Shown here one piece after another: positions 12,279 through 22,900 of a DNA stretch of 64,000 nucleotides. Each line of letters begins with the position of its first letter. Positions within the stretch are counted from its first letter, which is position 1. The notes below the pieces were generated by a model. That model was not told the DNA's origin. It worked only from the letters and a program-made list of their open reading frames with translations, and ran no database searches. Position numbers and translations under genes: made by a program. This stretch comes from Bolinopsis microptera (Eukaryota > Ctenophora > Tentaculata > Lobata > Bolinopsidae): positions 19,388,740 to 19,452,739 of the forward strand of contig NC_087074.1 of NCBI RefSeq assembly GCF_026151205.1. Reading direction: 5' to 3'.

Positions 12279-13677
12279 TCACTCTTGGACGGAAGCACTC
12301 ATAAACCCAAGTAGTTTGCCACTGTCACATTTAGCAACGATAAAGTGAAGTACTGGGTTGATGATCCCCTCCCCGACTGTCAGGTGATATACCTAAAATT
12401 AAAAGTGTGTTAAAAGTACAGATATTGTAATCATGCTCTGTTTGAGAATATTAAGCTTCTTCCGCTAACAGCAAGCGATATAAATTATTGGCCGATCTTC
12501 AAACATGATGCATTCTGATTTCCCAAGCAAGTTTGTTAAACATTGACCTAAAGCGTACGTGTCACGTGATGCACGTGACATCAATACTTCTGGAAAATAA
12601 CCAGATACAAACAAGTTCAATATACGATTAAAAGGTTGGACATCAGCCAACTGGCACAGACACTGATAGCCCCGAACCGAACACATACAACATAAAATAT
12701 TCCTAATCATACCTCGTCATAGTTTTCGAAGATAGTAGAGATGATATCCGTGGGACATTTGTAAACATTCATAGCGTCCTCACCTTGGTAGCTGATTATG
12801 GGCAGTTTGTTCAGCATACCTGAAAAATAGAATCAATTAGGAAAATAATCATATAATTTTCAAAAAGATTGACTGAAGTGGGATTCGAACCCACGCCCTT
12901 TCGGACTGGTGCCTAAAACCAGCGCCTTAGACCGCTCGGCCATCCAGCCATGTATCAATAGAAATGTTTAGTTTATAAAATAGAACAACAAAATGCGTAT
13001 TTTGTATTGCGTAATCCATTTCTTCGAAACGGACACACAATACACATCGAGATCGAATAGAAAGCTTACCCGGAATAATGTGACGATATCATTTAACAGA
13101 CCTCTGGAAAAGAATGAGTAATGGAGTGAAGCTTTGAAAGAAGCTGAATCCAGTCCCAACTCTGCCAGAAAGCTATCCGGGGTGAACTCGCCGACCATGG
13201 GAAAGACACACGGTACACAAGTGTAGTCGATGTCACTCTGCCAGAAGAGACCCTTTAAAGCGATGCTGAGTTGTTTCAGAGCTTCACGATCCGTTTCACT
13301 CAGGGTTGATAGTGTGCCCAATGCACCCTGTAAATATATGAGTACAGCTAAAGTAAACAAGTTCAGGTAAAAAGGGAGGAAAATCTCAACGGAAAGCCAG
13401 AAAAATTAGTTGGGTATTAAAATGTTGGTACCTCAACAGTAACACATTTGTGACTGTAGACGAGTTTCCCTTTATCCAGTAATCCCTGGGTTTCCTGTGA
13501 AGTCTTGTACAACATAAGCTTATTGTTGATGTCGTGAAGGAATTGCGGGAACCTCAGGTATGCCTCAGGGTTGAAGGAGGCGGGAGGAATGCCGGCTGAG
13601 ACAGTGCTGGAAAGGAGGGCGAGATGGTGCGCTGCAGCAGGCACCTGTCGCAGGAGTAGTCGAGTGGTACTGATCAT
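12279..13677 (-). CDS. Unrecognised protein, four exons, possible mitochondrial presequence
   Basis: Exons on the minus strand: 13432-13677, 13102-13327, 12713-12819 and 12279-12392. Phases (0,1,0) join into 230 codons plus stop. The N-terminus ('MISTTRLLLRQVPAAAHH') is Arg-rich without acidic residues, like a mitochondrial targeting sequence, followed by a helical region 'LSETDREALKQLSIALKG', a Cys pair in 'DYTCVPCVF', and a C-terminus ending 'GFMSASVQE'. I do not recognise the family. The donor of exon 2 is the weaker GTCTGT; the nearby GTAAGC donor at 13068-13069 would give a frame that stops, so I chose the former. The second intron carries tRNA-Leu. The split gene pattern and phase agreement argue that it is real. 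Confidence 0.6.
12870..12949 (-). tRNA. tRNA-Leu (TAG), inside an intron
   Basis: On the minus strand an 80-nt type II tRNA: acceptor stem GGCTGGA/TTCAGTC with two G-T pairs, box A region GCCGAGCGGTCTAAGGC typical of tRNA-Leu, anticodon stem CTGGT-TTTAGGC-ACCAG with anticodon TAG, a long variable arm, and T arm GGGTTCGAATCCC. Discriminator base A as expected for Leu. It lies between exons 2 and 3 of the gene at 12279-13677, same strand. Confidence 0.95.
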
Positions 13678-13930
13678 TCTAGAAGTTTTGTAACAGTTAA
13701 TTTAGAAACAACTGAGTGGTTCAATTTCAAAGAAATTTCTTTTTTCAAAAAAACAGAACAAAACCTATCGGTTTTCAGTTAAATGAACAGAGACACAAGC
13801 TGCCAAGGTTTACTTGGCAGTGTGCCAAACCAAGTCATCTCATACAATAAACTGTTCATTGTACAATAGGCCCAACATTGAGACACAATGACGTATTGTA
13901 CTTCTCATGTATGAGTTGTGTATAATAGGC
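13678..13930. other. Upstream region of the four-exon gene
   Basis: Short AT-rich region expected to hold the promoter of the minus-strand gene ending at 13677. No motif is certain. Confidence 0.35.
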
Positions 13931-14290
13931 TAACTTCAAAGACAATAAAAATGAGATCATTATATATGCTGATAATTGTGAGACAACTAGGAAAAGCAAT
14001 GCAGGACGGGAATAGATTATTATGTTTTCGAGAAATATTGTCGTGTGCCGTATGTGATATTAACGAAGCGAGAATGAGCGAGCAATAAGCATAAAGAACT
14101 AGTATAAGAGTAGCTCACTGAGATGTAAACTGCCCGCAACGTGACAAAACAACTGTGTTAGCACTTAACAGCTGTGTTTAGCTATCAACGTGGAATGGAA
14201 GTACTACTACCGATCCAAAGATCATGCAAGGAAACAAACACTACCTTCTAGAAAATGTAATATCTGCCAAGTGCCAACCTACGAAAAGCA
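13931..14290. repeat. Dispersed repeat, copy 1 of 2
   Basis: Matches 19139-19450 in the same orientation with substitutions and gaps. Shared blocks include CTAACTTCAAAGACAAT-like, GATTATTATGTTTTC, GGAATGGAAGTACTACTACC and AACAAACACTACCTTC. Type unknown; no coding capacity. It directly precedes the foldback element at 14334. Confidence 0.75.
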
Positions 14291-14333
14291 ACCTGTATGT
14301 GACTGTTTATAAAGCGACAGTAAGTATAGGTAC

Positions 14334-14843
14334 ATTTGACCAAAACCCATAATCATGGGTAGAGTGGACCGCTGCCAGTGTCTCTCTTTCCCAAACAAAA
14401 GGAAATGATATTAATTTGATTGACCGTTCTCAAATGCAAAATGATACCGAGAATGAAATCGGTCGCTCGCTTTTCCCATTCATTCACGGCTTACGAATTG
14501 TAATAAGTTTCGATTGATTAGGTACATCAATCAGATGCTGTAAAAATCTCTTTGGGTTGCGTTCGGGTCGATACCTAGTATTTCGGGGTAAGGGTGGTAG
14601 TTATTACTTATTGAATTAGTTGAAGTTTATTGAATCTTTATTGCCGAGTACAGCTGCCTTTGGGTAGTTCTTCTTAATCTATTACAATTGTAAATGAATG
14701 GGAAAAGCGAGCGACCGATTTCATTCTCGGTATCATTTTGCATTTGAGAACGGTCAATCAAATTAATATCATTTCCTTTTGTTTGGGAAAGAGAGACACT
14801 GGCAGCGGTCCACTCTACCCATGATTATGGGTTTTGGTCAAAT
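14334..14843. mobile_element. Foldback element: perfect 151-bp inverted repeat
   Basis: Left arm 14334-14484 and right arm 14693-14843 are exact reverse complements over all 151 bases by eye; the spacer (14485-14692) is about 208 bp and non-coding. The outer ends read ATTTGACCAAAA and TTTTGGTCAAAT; TA dinucleotides lie close outside on both sides. A transcript would form a perfect 151-bp duplex. Probably a MITE-like DNA element. Confidence 0.85.
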
Positions 14844-14977
14844 ATCATCTCTTTTTGATTATAATGTCAGGGTACTTTATAAAGTCGAAATATAAACTGA
14901 TATCTTCATTAATAAGGAGGAAGTTTCAACAATTTCGAAATTTTTCCTTTAAAAATATTTCCTTGTGTTTAGGTAAG

Positions 14978-17594
14978 GATTTTTTTTTTTTTTTTTATTT
15001 TTTTTTTTTAGAGAGGCTGGGCCTGGTTGGCCCACGAGAGGATAGCATATGAATGCTTTGCCTACCTCTGGGGTATGGCAGTCCTGTGGGAGGATGCCAG
15101 TGGAATCAAGATGTGTAATCAAGGATGATGGTAAGTGTTGTGGGGTGTGTCATAGACAAACGCTTAAGTGGTGGTTGAGTGTGGAAGAGAGAGGCGAAAT
15201 AAGACGGCGTTAAAGTAGTCGCTATGTTACACCTGTCTGGTCCAACTCCTCTGGCACCACTAAGCGTTTAGTGTGGTTTGTAAAGTTGACAATGGTGGAG
15301 ATGTGTTGGTTGTCGAATATGTCATTGACAGAGAGGTAGTAGTCCCGGAAATATTGACCTCTTATTTGGGCAATAGCCGGGCACTGTCCGAGAAAGTGTG
15401 AGACAGTCTCCTCTTCGTCGCCGCATTTAGGACAAGCACTTGTGTCTGATTTGCGAATGGTGTGTAGGTGTTTGTTGAGGCCACAATGTCCCGTGATGAG
15501 GTGCACTGCAGTTCTATAATTTTGTCTGTTGTTACTGAGTGTAGTGTTGAGATTTTTGATGATGTTGATGTTTTTATGTCCAAGTGTCAGTTTAGTGTGT
15601 CTGGGACCATCAGTAATCCATGATTCTTGATTAAGTTTTGTGACTTTGTCGTTGATCAGGCGTTTGATGTAAGATTGTGGAATTGGGCAATTCAAAGTGG
15701 ATTCACTGGTTGTACCATTTTTGGCCAGCTCGTCTGCTTTTTCATTACCCCACAATCCAATGTGTGCAGCTATCCATCTGATCTCTAAGGTGTTAGTGGA
15801 TCCGAGTGTATTGAGGGTGTCGTAACAGTCTCTAGTAGTCCTACTCCTCGTTGAAGGTGAGGATATGGCTTGAATAGAGGAGAGACTGTCTGACCATATG
15901 ATGATGTGTGTGTTTGTATAAGTTGATAGATATTTACAAGCTTCGATGATGGCAGTGAGTTCTGTTTGATAAACGGTGCAATAATCGGGAAGCTTGAATG
16001 ATCTTTCATCTAGTGTAGTGTTGTTGTTGTCTGTGGTGATAATATAACCAGCCCCGCTACCTGAGTCTGTGCGTGACCCGTCTGTGTAGCAGGTGATGGT
16101 TTCACTGGGGATGTTGTCGATGGTGTTTTGGAGTGAGCCTCTATAACCAATGTTGTCAGCTCCAGGAGTGGTGACCGTGAAGCGTCGTTCAAGCATCATG
16201 GTTGGTATAGATAGGTCTCTCTCTGCTTTGGGTGGTATGTTGAGATCTACCATGAATTGTTTGTTGATAGTGGTGTGAGTTGTGATGGTACCTTTTCTGG
16301 GGGCGATAGTTTCGAGGGTTAGGCTTCCATAAGCTTGAAGCCTGGCTGTGCCCTTTGCTGCTTCACCTCTCAGGAAAAGTATGATATCTGGAGTGTTAGT
16401 GAGGTGGTTCAGTGCGATGAAGGGAGTACTAGGCATGGCACCAGACATCATTCTCAATGCCAATGCCTGAACTCGTTTGAACTTCCTCGCGTTGGTGTCT
16501 GTTTGGGTTGCTCTAATCCATATACTACAGCAGTATGATAGAATAGGTCTGATGACAGCGGTGTACATCCATTTGCATGTTTTAGGGCTCATACCCCAAG
16601 TGGGGCCGACAGCTCTTCTACATTGCATAAGGGATGCCGTAGCTTTTTTGGTGGTATTGGTGATATGTTCATTGAAATTGAGCTTGCTGTCGAGGGTCAC
16701 TCCTAGGAATTTGGCAGATTTGGATAGACCTATGGTGGTGTTACCCACCACCACAGGTCTTAGTGTCCATTTCTTATTCCAGGTAAACATGACTATTTGT
16801 GTTTTGAGTGCGCTTATGGATAGATCTTTGGTTTGGCACCATTTTTCTATTGTGTTGATGGTTTTGCGTGTTCTGTTCCAGATGATGTCTAAATCATTCC
16901 CCTCCGCTAGAGAGAGCAGATCGTCTGCAAAAGCTTGCAGATAACCTGGTATGTCTCTTGCGGTGTAGGCCAGGAGATCATCGACTACCAGGTTCCAGAG
17001 GAAAGGGGAAAGGATGCCACCTTGAGGGCACCCTCTCCGGATCCGAACCCTTGTCGACTTATCCTTATGATTTAATGTGATGAATCTGTTAGTTACCATG
17101 TTGATAATCCATTGTGCTGTGGCCAGATCCACTTTCGTGGTCTTGATAGCGTCAGAAATAGCCTTGAAAGAGACATTATCAAAAGCTCCCTCTATATCTA
17201 GAAAGACGCCTAGGACATATCCCTTCTTAGCTATCCTGCGCTCGATGGTGTGAGTAACTTTATGAAGGGCTGCTTCGGTTGAACATCCTTTCTTAAAGCC
17301 AAATTGTCGTTTGTTGATGTCTTTAGCGATATTAAGGTCGTGTTGCATATGCCACAGTATCACCTTCTCCTGTAGTTTTAACATCACTGGAGAAAGGGTG
17401 ATAGTGCGAAATGACTTTGGTTGGTTGTAGTCAGTTTTTCCAGGCTTTGGGAGAAAGATTCCAAGGGATTCTTTCCACAAAGTTGGAATGTGTTGGGTTT
17501 CATGATTTTTTGTCATAATGGTTCTGGTGATGTCTTTGATGTGTGTCCAAGCTTTCTGTATGATGATAGGTTTGAGGGTGTCGGGTCCAGCAGC
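14978..17594 (-). mobile_element. 5'-truncated non-LTR retrotransposon with poly(A) and 9-bp target duplication
   Basis: The element is read on the minus strand. Its 3' end is a poly(A) tract interrupted once (poly-T at 14980-15009 on the plus strand). The 9-bp word TTAGGTAAG occurs at 14969-14977 and again at 17595-17603, flanking the element exactly: a target-site duplication. The 5' end falls at the start of the RT domain, a usual outcome of incomplete target-primed reverse transcription. Confidence 0.92.
15222..17594 (-). CDS. Reverse transcriptase-RNase H polyprotein (I/R1/LOA-like LINE), N-terminally truncated
   Basis: The frame enters at the truncated end (17594, 'AAGPDTLKP', the first RT block); an ATG occurs at 17516, giving 764 residues. 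From that ATG, RT motifs are 'LDIEGAFDNVSF' (near residue 146), 'RRGCPQGGILSPFLW' (160s) and the catalytic 'QAFADDLL' (near 195). An RNase H domain follows: 'CYTDGSRTDSG' (near 475), 'TELTAIIEA' (517), 'WSDSLSS' (542) and 'AAHIGLWGNEKADELA' (584), so D-E-D-H/D is complete. Near 698 there is a Cys/His knuckle 'CPKCGDEEETVSHFLGQC'. The endonuclease and ORF1 are missing because of 5' truncation; no internal stop is present, so the copy is young. RNase H places it among I, R1 or LOA type LINEs; clade not certain. Confidence 0.9.
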   Translation of the reverse strand, partial: AAGPDTLKPIIIQKAWTHIKDITRTIMTKNHETQHIPTLWKESLGIFLPKPGKTDYNQPKSFRTITLSPVMLKLQEKVILWHMQHDLNIAKDINKRQFGFKKGCSTEAALHKVTHTIERRIAKKGYVLGVFLDIEGAFDNVSFKAISDAIKTTKVDLATAQWIINMVTNRFITLNHKDKSTRVRIRRGCPQGGILSPFLWNLVVDDLLAYTARDIPGYLQAFADDLLSLAEGNDLDIIWNRTRKTINTIEKWCQTKDLSISALKTQIVMFTWNKKWTLRPVVVGNTTIGLSKSAKFLGVTLDSKLNFNEHITNTTKKATASLMQCRRAVGPTWGMSPKTCKWMYTAVIRPILSYCCSIWIRATQTDTNARKFKRVQALALRMMSGAMPSTPFIALNHLTNTPDIILFLRGEAAKGTARLQAYGSLTLETIAPRKGTITTHTTINKQFMVDLNIPPKAERDLSIPTMMLERRFTVTTPGADNIGYRGSLQNTIDNIPSETITCYTDGSRTDSGSGAGYIITTDNNNTTLDERSFKLPDYCTVYQTELTAIIEACKYLSTYTNTHIIIWSDSLSSIQAISSPSTRSRTTRDCYDTLNTLGSTNTLEIRWIAAHIGLWGNEKADELAKNGTTSESTLNCPIPQSYIKRLINDKVTKLNQESWITDGPRHTKLTLGHKNINIIKNLNTTLSNNRQNYRTAVHLITGHCGLNKHLHTIRKSDTSACPKCGDEEETVSHFLGQCPAIAQIRGQYFRDYYLSVNDIFDNQHISTIVNFTNHTKRLVVPEELDQTGVT

Positions 17595-18857
17595 TTAGGT
17601 AAGCATATCGGTCGATCACTGACTGAATATGCCACTTAATACTCATTCAAGTTGGCATTAAATTCATTTATAATGACATTAAACTGTCGTGGCAAAGCAG
17701 AATTTGTTGGAAATCACGAATGAGCAAAATTCTCACCTTTCGCACGTGCAAACTTTGAGCGGACGTTGCGTGCGCATCCAATATTGAATCGCCGTAAATT
17801 TGTATATGTAATTGTTTTATATATAGCTTGATAAGCATGCAAAGTTTCAAAGTATTTCAAGAAGAACTGTTATCACAACGGCACTCTAAAGTTGACAGAA
17901 AATGACGAAAACAGCAATTTTCAGTGATTTTAGCAATTTTCTATCAATTTGGGCGTGTCCCCACGTGTGCAAATTTTTGATTTTTAACTGTAAAACTAGC
18001 CTAATGCACAATTTATACCTATAGGAAGCAGAACTGAGCTCCACAACCCAAGGCATGGCCCAATACCAGAGAATACTAAATCGCAAAATTGACGTTTTTA
18101 TAAAATAATTCTTCAAAAAAGCACAAACTTCAATGACGAATATCTTTATGAAGGAGCAAGCTAGAAAAACTTTCCGGTAGATTTTCAGAATGCTTGAACA
18201 ATTATCTAAGATAAAAATTTCCTCAGATTTTGAATACAATTACTTTTTAATGGTGTAAAATCATTTTTAAAAGTTATTACTTTGTCAAAAATCAAGTTTT
18301 AAAAACGGTTAACTTGATGACATCATCAAGGGGTGTTTATGACGTCAAATAATTTGTTTATACAATGTAAACTAAAGTGTAAACAATTATTTTCAAGACC
18401 TGTGGTCGGAAATGGCTGTATCTTTTATACTTTTGAATCTATGGACAATTAAATACAGGCTACAATTGACTGGCAAAGCGTCTATCCCTGAATATATATA
18501 TATGTATATAGATATCACGACAATCTGTCGAAAAACAGGGGTTCTAGAAAACCCACTTCCCGATGTTCCTGAAACCTGAAACTTTTTTTGCAGTCGATTT
18601 GGTCAACGTCTAGACGCCCTGAAAAATTTCAGATCTCTAACTCGATTTAAACATGGTTTTTAAGGCACCTAAATATGGCGATTTTGGGTTTTTTACCGAA
18701 TTTCGTATAACAGTGCTGGCGAGTATTTTATGCAAATTTCTTAAAAATCTCAACATAACTATTTTTTATTCTTGTCATCTTTGACATCAAATTAGAATGT
18801 TTTGAACTAAAAATAAATCTGCTGAACGACTTCCGATGAGTCTTAATGCCTGAAAAA

Positions 18858-18902
18858 CTCCTGCCGGAGGCGGCGGCCTTCGGCCGCCGCCTCCGGCCGG
18901 AG
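18858..18902. repeat. GC-rich palindrome, potential hairpin
   Basis: The core 18864-18896 has 15-bp perfect arms (CCGGAGGCGGCGGCC and its complement) around TTC; with one mismatch the arms extend to 21 bp. It can close with a C(TTCG)G loop. The GC content contrasts sharply with the AT-rich surroundings. Confidence 0.85.
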
Positions 18903-18920
18903 TGCACGCTTCGCGTGCAC
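18902..18920. repeat. Second hairpin, 8-bp arms, TTC loop
   Basis: GTGCACGC-TTC-GCGTGCAC, perfect arms, touching the previous palindrome. The pair looks like a tandem stem-loop module. Confidence 0.8.
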
Positions 18921-19138
18921 GAAAGAGGGTTGTAACGTGTACCAAAGGGGGTATAATAGTAAAGGGGGTACATAGTATACCCACAATAAATGCACCGGTC
19001 GTGCTTGCCAGCACTGTGATAAACTACGAACCCTAGTTCTCATCGGGAAATATGTACATTCTGATAAAATAACGTGACGAAACTCTAATGCGTTTTCAAG
19101 TAACCGTGTGGCTTCAATTTATAGTCCCCCAAAGAAGA

Positions 19139-19450
19139 TTTAACTTCAAAGACAATCACACTGAGTTCAGCATGATGATTATTGTGACAAAACTAGGAAA
19201 AGCAGTGTAGGATGGAGATCGATTATTATGTTTTCTAGAAATATGGTCGTGTGCGGGGTGTACCGTACGCGTACGGTGTACGTATCTTCTACGAAGCGAA
19301 TTGTGAACAGTAGCCCGCAACAAGAGGGAACAAAACAACTGTGTTAACAGCTGCCAATAGCTATCAGCGTGGAATGGAAGTACTACTACCGATCCAAAGA
19401 TCATGCGATAAAGAGGGAACAAACACTACCTTCAAGAAAATGTAATATCT
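19139..19450. repeat. Dispersed repeat, copy 2 of 2
   Basis: Same family as 13931-14290 (shared ATTATTATGTTTTC, CAACTGTGTTA, GGAATGGAAGTACTACTACC blocks), with a local insertion GTACGCGTACGGTGTACG near 19265 that is itself palindromic. Confidence 0.7.
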
Positions 19451-19938
19451 GCCAATCCACCAAAAGTATAGGTATATTAACTACGAACAGTAGCTCTCAC
19501 TGGGAAATACATTCTGAGAAAAGAACGTGACGAAAGTCTATACTCTCCTAACAACTGCGAATTTGTTGACGGTGTGGAGTGGTAGTAGTACTTCCTGTCC
19601 ACATACAATAATCTAAATATGGTTTAATGGGATGGCTGGTATGCTAGATCGTACGAGCACAGCACGAGAAAAAGCGGCAAACTTTAAACTTTTGAAATGA
19701 TGCTTGCTATCTTGATATTTCTCACCGATAAACTTGGATACTGTTGAGATGAGTCATAACTCATATTTGCTTTTATAGTTTAAATAGTTCATCAGGCACA
19801 GGTCTATTTGTGTTTATGATTGTTAATAAAACAAATTGTATACTAATTCTTGCAAATCCTAAGAAAATGTTAACTAATATTATCTTATTATCCAGTACTT
19901 ACTTACTTTGGATACTTTGGAGAGATTCGTAGATTCCT

Positions 19939-22900
19939 CTACTGGGTCATCGAATAGTTCGACCGCCCTTGCAGCATCGCTGCTGCCTTATTCATACTCC
20001 AGTCCAGCAAAGAATTTCCATTAGGGCAGCTGTAATTGCTCACAGGTGGGTTATCTGGAAACGGTTTAAGAAATGCTGATAGTTTTGCTTTGAACAGCAG
20101 TGGGTCTTCAATGAGGTGAAGATCTGATGGAATGGTGTTCCATAAACGTGGCCCCATTACTGCAAATGAACCATCATACAATGACTGTTGACGTTGAGTA
20201 CTGCTCTTGCTGAGACTTGGAATGGTGGCCTTGATTCCGTGTCTTGATGGAGTAGAAAAAAGAATCCCAAGGTCATTTGGGCAGCGTTGGTGTAAGATTT
20301 TCCACATGTGGATGATAATATAACGCTCTCTCCTCCTTTGCATCGACATTAGATTTAGTGCTTTGAGCCGCTGCCAATAGTCAAGATGTTGAACACCCCA
20401 AATCCTTGAGGTGAAAGTACGCTGTACTCCTTCAATCTGTTGGATGTCTGAAATTTTACTGGTATTCCACAGAGGGCAGCAGTACTCTAAATGACTTCGG
20501 ATAAGTGACTTGTAAAGTGTCAACATTGTGGTTCTATTTCTGCACTTGAACGCACTGAGCACCCAGGCTGCCACTTTTCTAGCTCGAGATGCCATAGAAC
20601 TGACATGATGTGACCACGACATATCAGAAGACACTATAACTCCAAGATCCTTAACTTGGTCTGTAGGATAGAGCATATTACCGCCTGACACCTTGTATGT
20701 TTGTGTTTGACATACAAAAGGCAGCTCATACAGACTCTCATTAGGATTCCCCCGGTGAACTAGGAGCTCAAACTTATCCTCATGTAAAACCATGTTATTA
20801 CGTTTGGCCCATGCAATGACATGGTCGAGATCTTGCTGAAGAACGATAACATCATGTTCTGTATATATGTGCTTCAGTATACGGGTGTCATCAGCAAAGA
20901 ATCTTATAATTGAACCAGTCACACAAAGCTTCATGTCATTTATGAAGAGTATAAAAAGGAGGGGTCCAAGAACGGTTCCTTGGGGGACTCCACTAATAAC
21001 CAAGGCTGCGAAGGAAGACACCCCGTTCAGAACAACATGTTGATGACGGTCCGACAGAAACGACTCCAGCCACTTAAGAATCCTTCCGTTAAATCCATAC
21101 TTTTGCAATTTATCAATGAGAAGACGATGATCCACCTTGTCGAAGGCCTTCGCAAAGTCTAGATATATTGCATCAGTATCTGACCCACTCAAAAGGCCTC
21201 TCATGATGTCGTCGAAGTGGCTAAGAAGCTGAGTCAAACAGCTCCTTCCCGAACGAAATCCATGTTGATTATCACACAAAATTTCATTTTCATCTAAGTA
21301 CTTGACCATGGTGCTCCGTAGAATGCGCTCATAGATCTTGATGATGTGTGAGGTGAGGGCAACGGGACGGTAGTTCACTGCATGTGCCCGGTTTCCCTTC
21401 TTGTAGAGAGGAGAAATGTGTGTCTCCTTATAGAATTTGGGTACAAGACCCAGGGTGTATGATTCCGTCCAGATAAGTTTAATGGGTTGGCACAGTTCCT
21501 GAGCACATGTCTTGAGAAGACAAACTGGCACTCCATCTGGTCCACATCCCGAATCGGGTGAGATTGCAGAAATAGCCGATATGATGTCTTCATCAGAAAT
21601 AACAAAATCTTCGTCAGTTAGTGGTTGCGTTATATCTGCTGCCATGAACTGGGGATTTTGAACATCGGGACATTCTGGATCACTGAAAACAGAGCTAAAT
21701 TGCTCTTGAAGAAGATCTGCCATTGACTTAGGATCAGTGATTATTTCATCACGTTTGTTGAACAGCATGCTAATTGACGATTTGATTTTTGATAAGGACT
21801 TGGCATAACTATAAAAGTATTTAGGGTTGGTCTTGATTTTTTCCAACGCTTTATCTTCCTTTTTATCAATTTCGTTAAGGAATGAATCTTTTATATCATA
21901 GCATATGAGAGCAAGCTTGTCTTTAACATTCCTAATGTGAACTGGGTTCCCGTTCATAGCTAAGAGTGCATCCAGACGTGTTTTAAGACGTGCTTTCTTC
22001 CGTCTTAATGCATTGACATGCTTTGGGCGACCTGACGGGACTCTCTTCTGGGGGACACATGACTGGCAAATCTGAAACAAGGTATCCGTAAAGAGTGCGG
22101 GGAATTCTTCAAATGAGCAAAGATTTCGCATCGTAGGCCACTCCACTTCATCCAGTTTCTGTTTCAGAACTTCATAGTCTGCTTTGCTGAAATCTAATGA
22201 TCTGAAGGAGTTCTCATCAAACTTTGGAATAGCTGATTCTTCAGAACTAAGCGGGTTCCATGCAAACATGATATCGATCAGGTTGTGATCAGATAGTTCT
22301 GTCTTCTCAGAAACGATATTAGTGATAAGTCTATCGTTATTAGTCAAGAATATGTCTAGAACATTATTACCTCTAGTTGGGCATGTGACGTATTGACTTA
22401 AGAAATGTTCTGACATGAATGACAAAAGGGCACGGCATGATTTGTGCATCTCGGAAAATCCGTCTGATTTCAAAGTTGAAGTTTCCCAGTTAATTGCAGG
22501 TAAGTTACAGTCCCCCGTTATGTTATGATCAAAACTGTCGTCATTGACCTGTTGTATACAATTTGACACAAACTTCAGGAGTGCGGTAAAACTTTCCACA
22601 TGGGCATTTGGTGGTCTATAAACCACGACGTAGCACGTCTTGATGGTGTCAAAACGACAGAAAATTCCTTCGCAAATACCATCATCAAAGGTGTGGCATT
22701 CACTAACAGGAATGTTCATATGGGAGTAGAGGAGCACACCTCCACCCACTCTAGCATCTCGGTCCGAGCGGGAAACCACATATCCAGGCACGTGTAATTG
22801 TGCATCGGATATATAAGACTTAAGCCAAGTCTCGGTGAGTGCAATAAAAGGCAGAGAGTGGTTTTTTGACTTTTCTTCTTGAACGAAGGAAATAATTTCA

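Larger units (their letters stand above)
17604..19138. other. Intergenic, no gene seen, contains GC-rich hairpins
   Basis: AT-rich DNA with a (TA)n patch near 18497-18515 and the hairpin pair at 18858-18920. No coding signal is convincing. Confidence 0.5.

Noticed and set aside
16477-16944. 155-aa plus-strand ORF
   Set aside because: Antisense shadow of the RT-RNase H ORF.
18728-19043. Overlapping minus ORFs of 66-81 aa
   Set aside because: They span the GC-rich hairpins; three frames open at once point to base composition, not genes.
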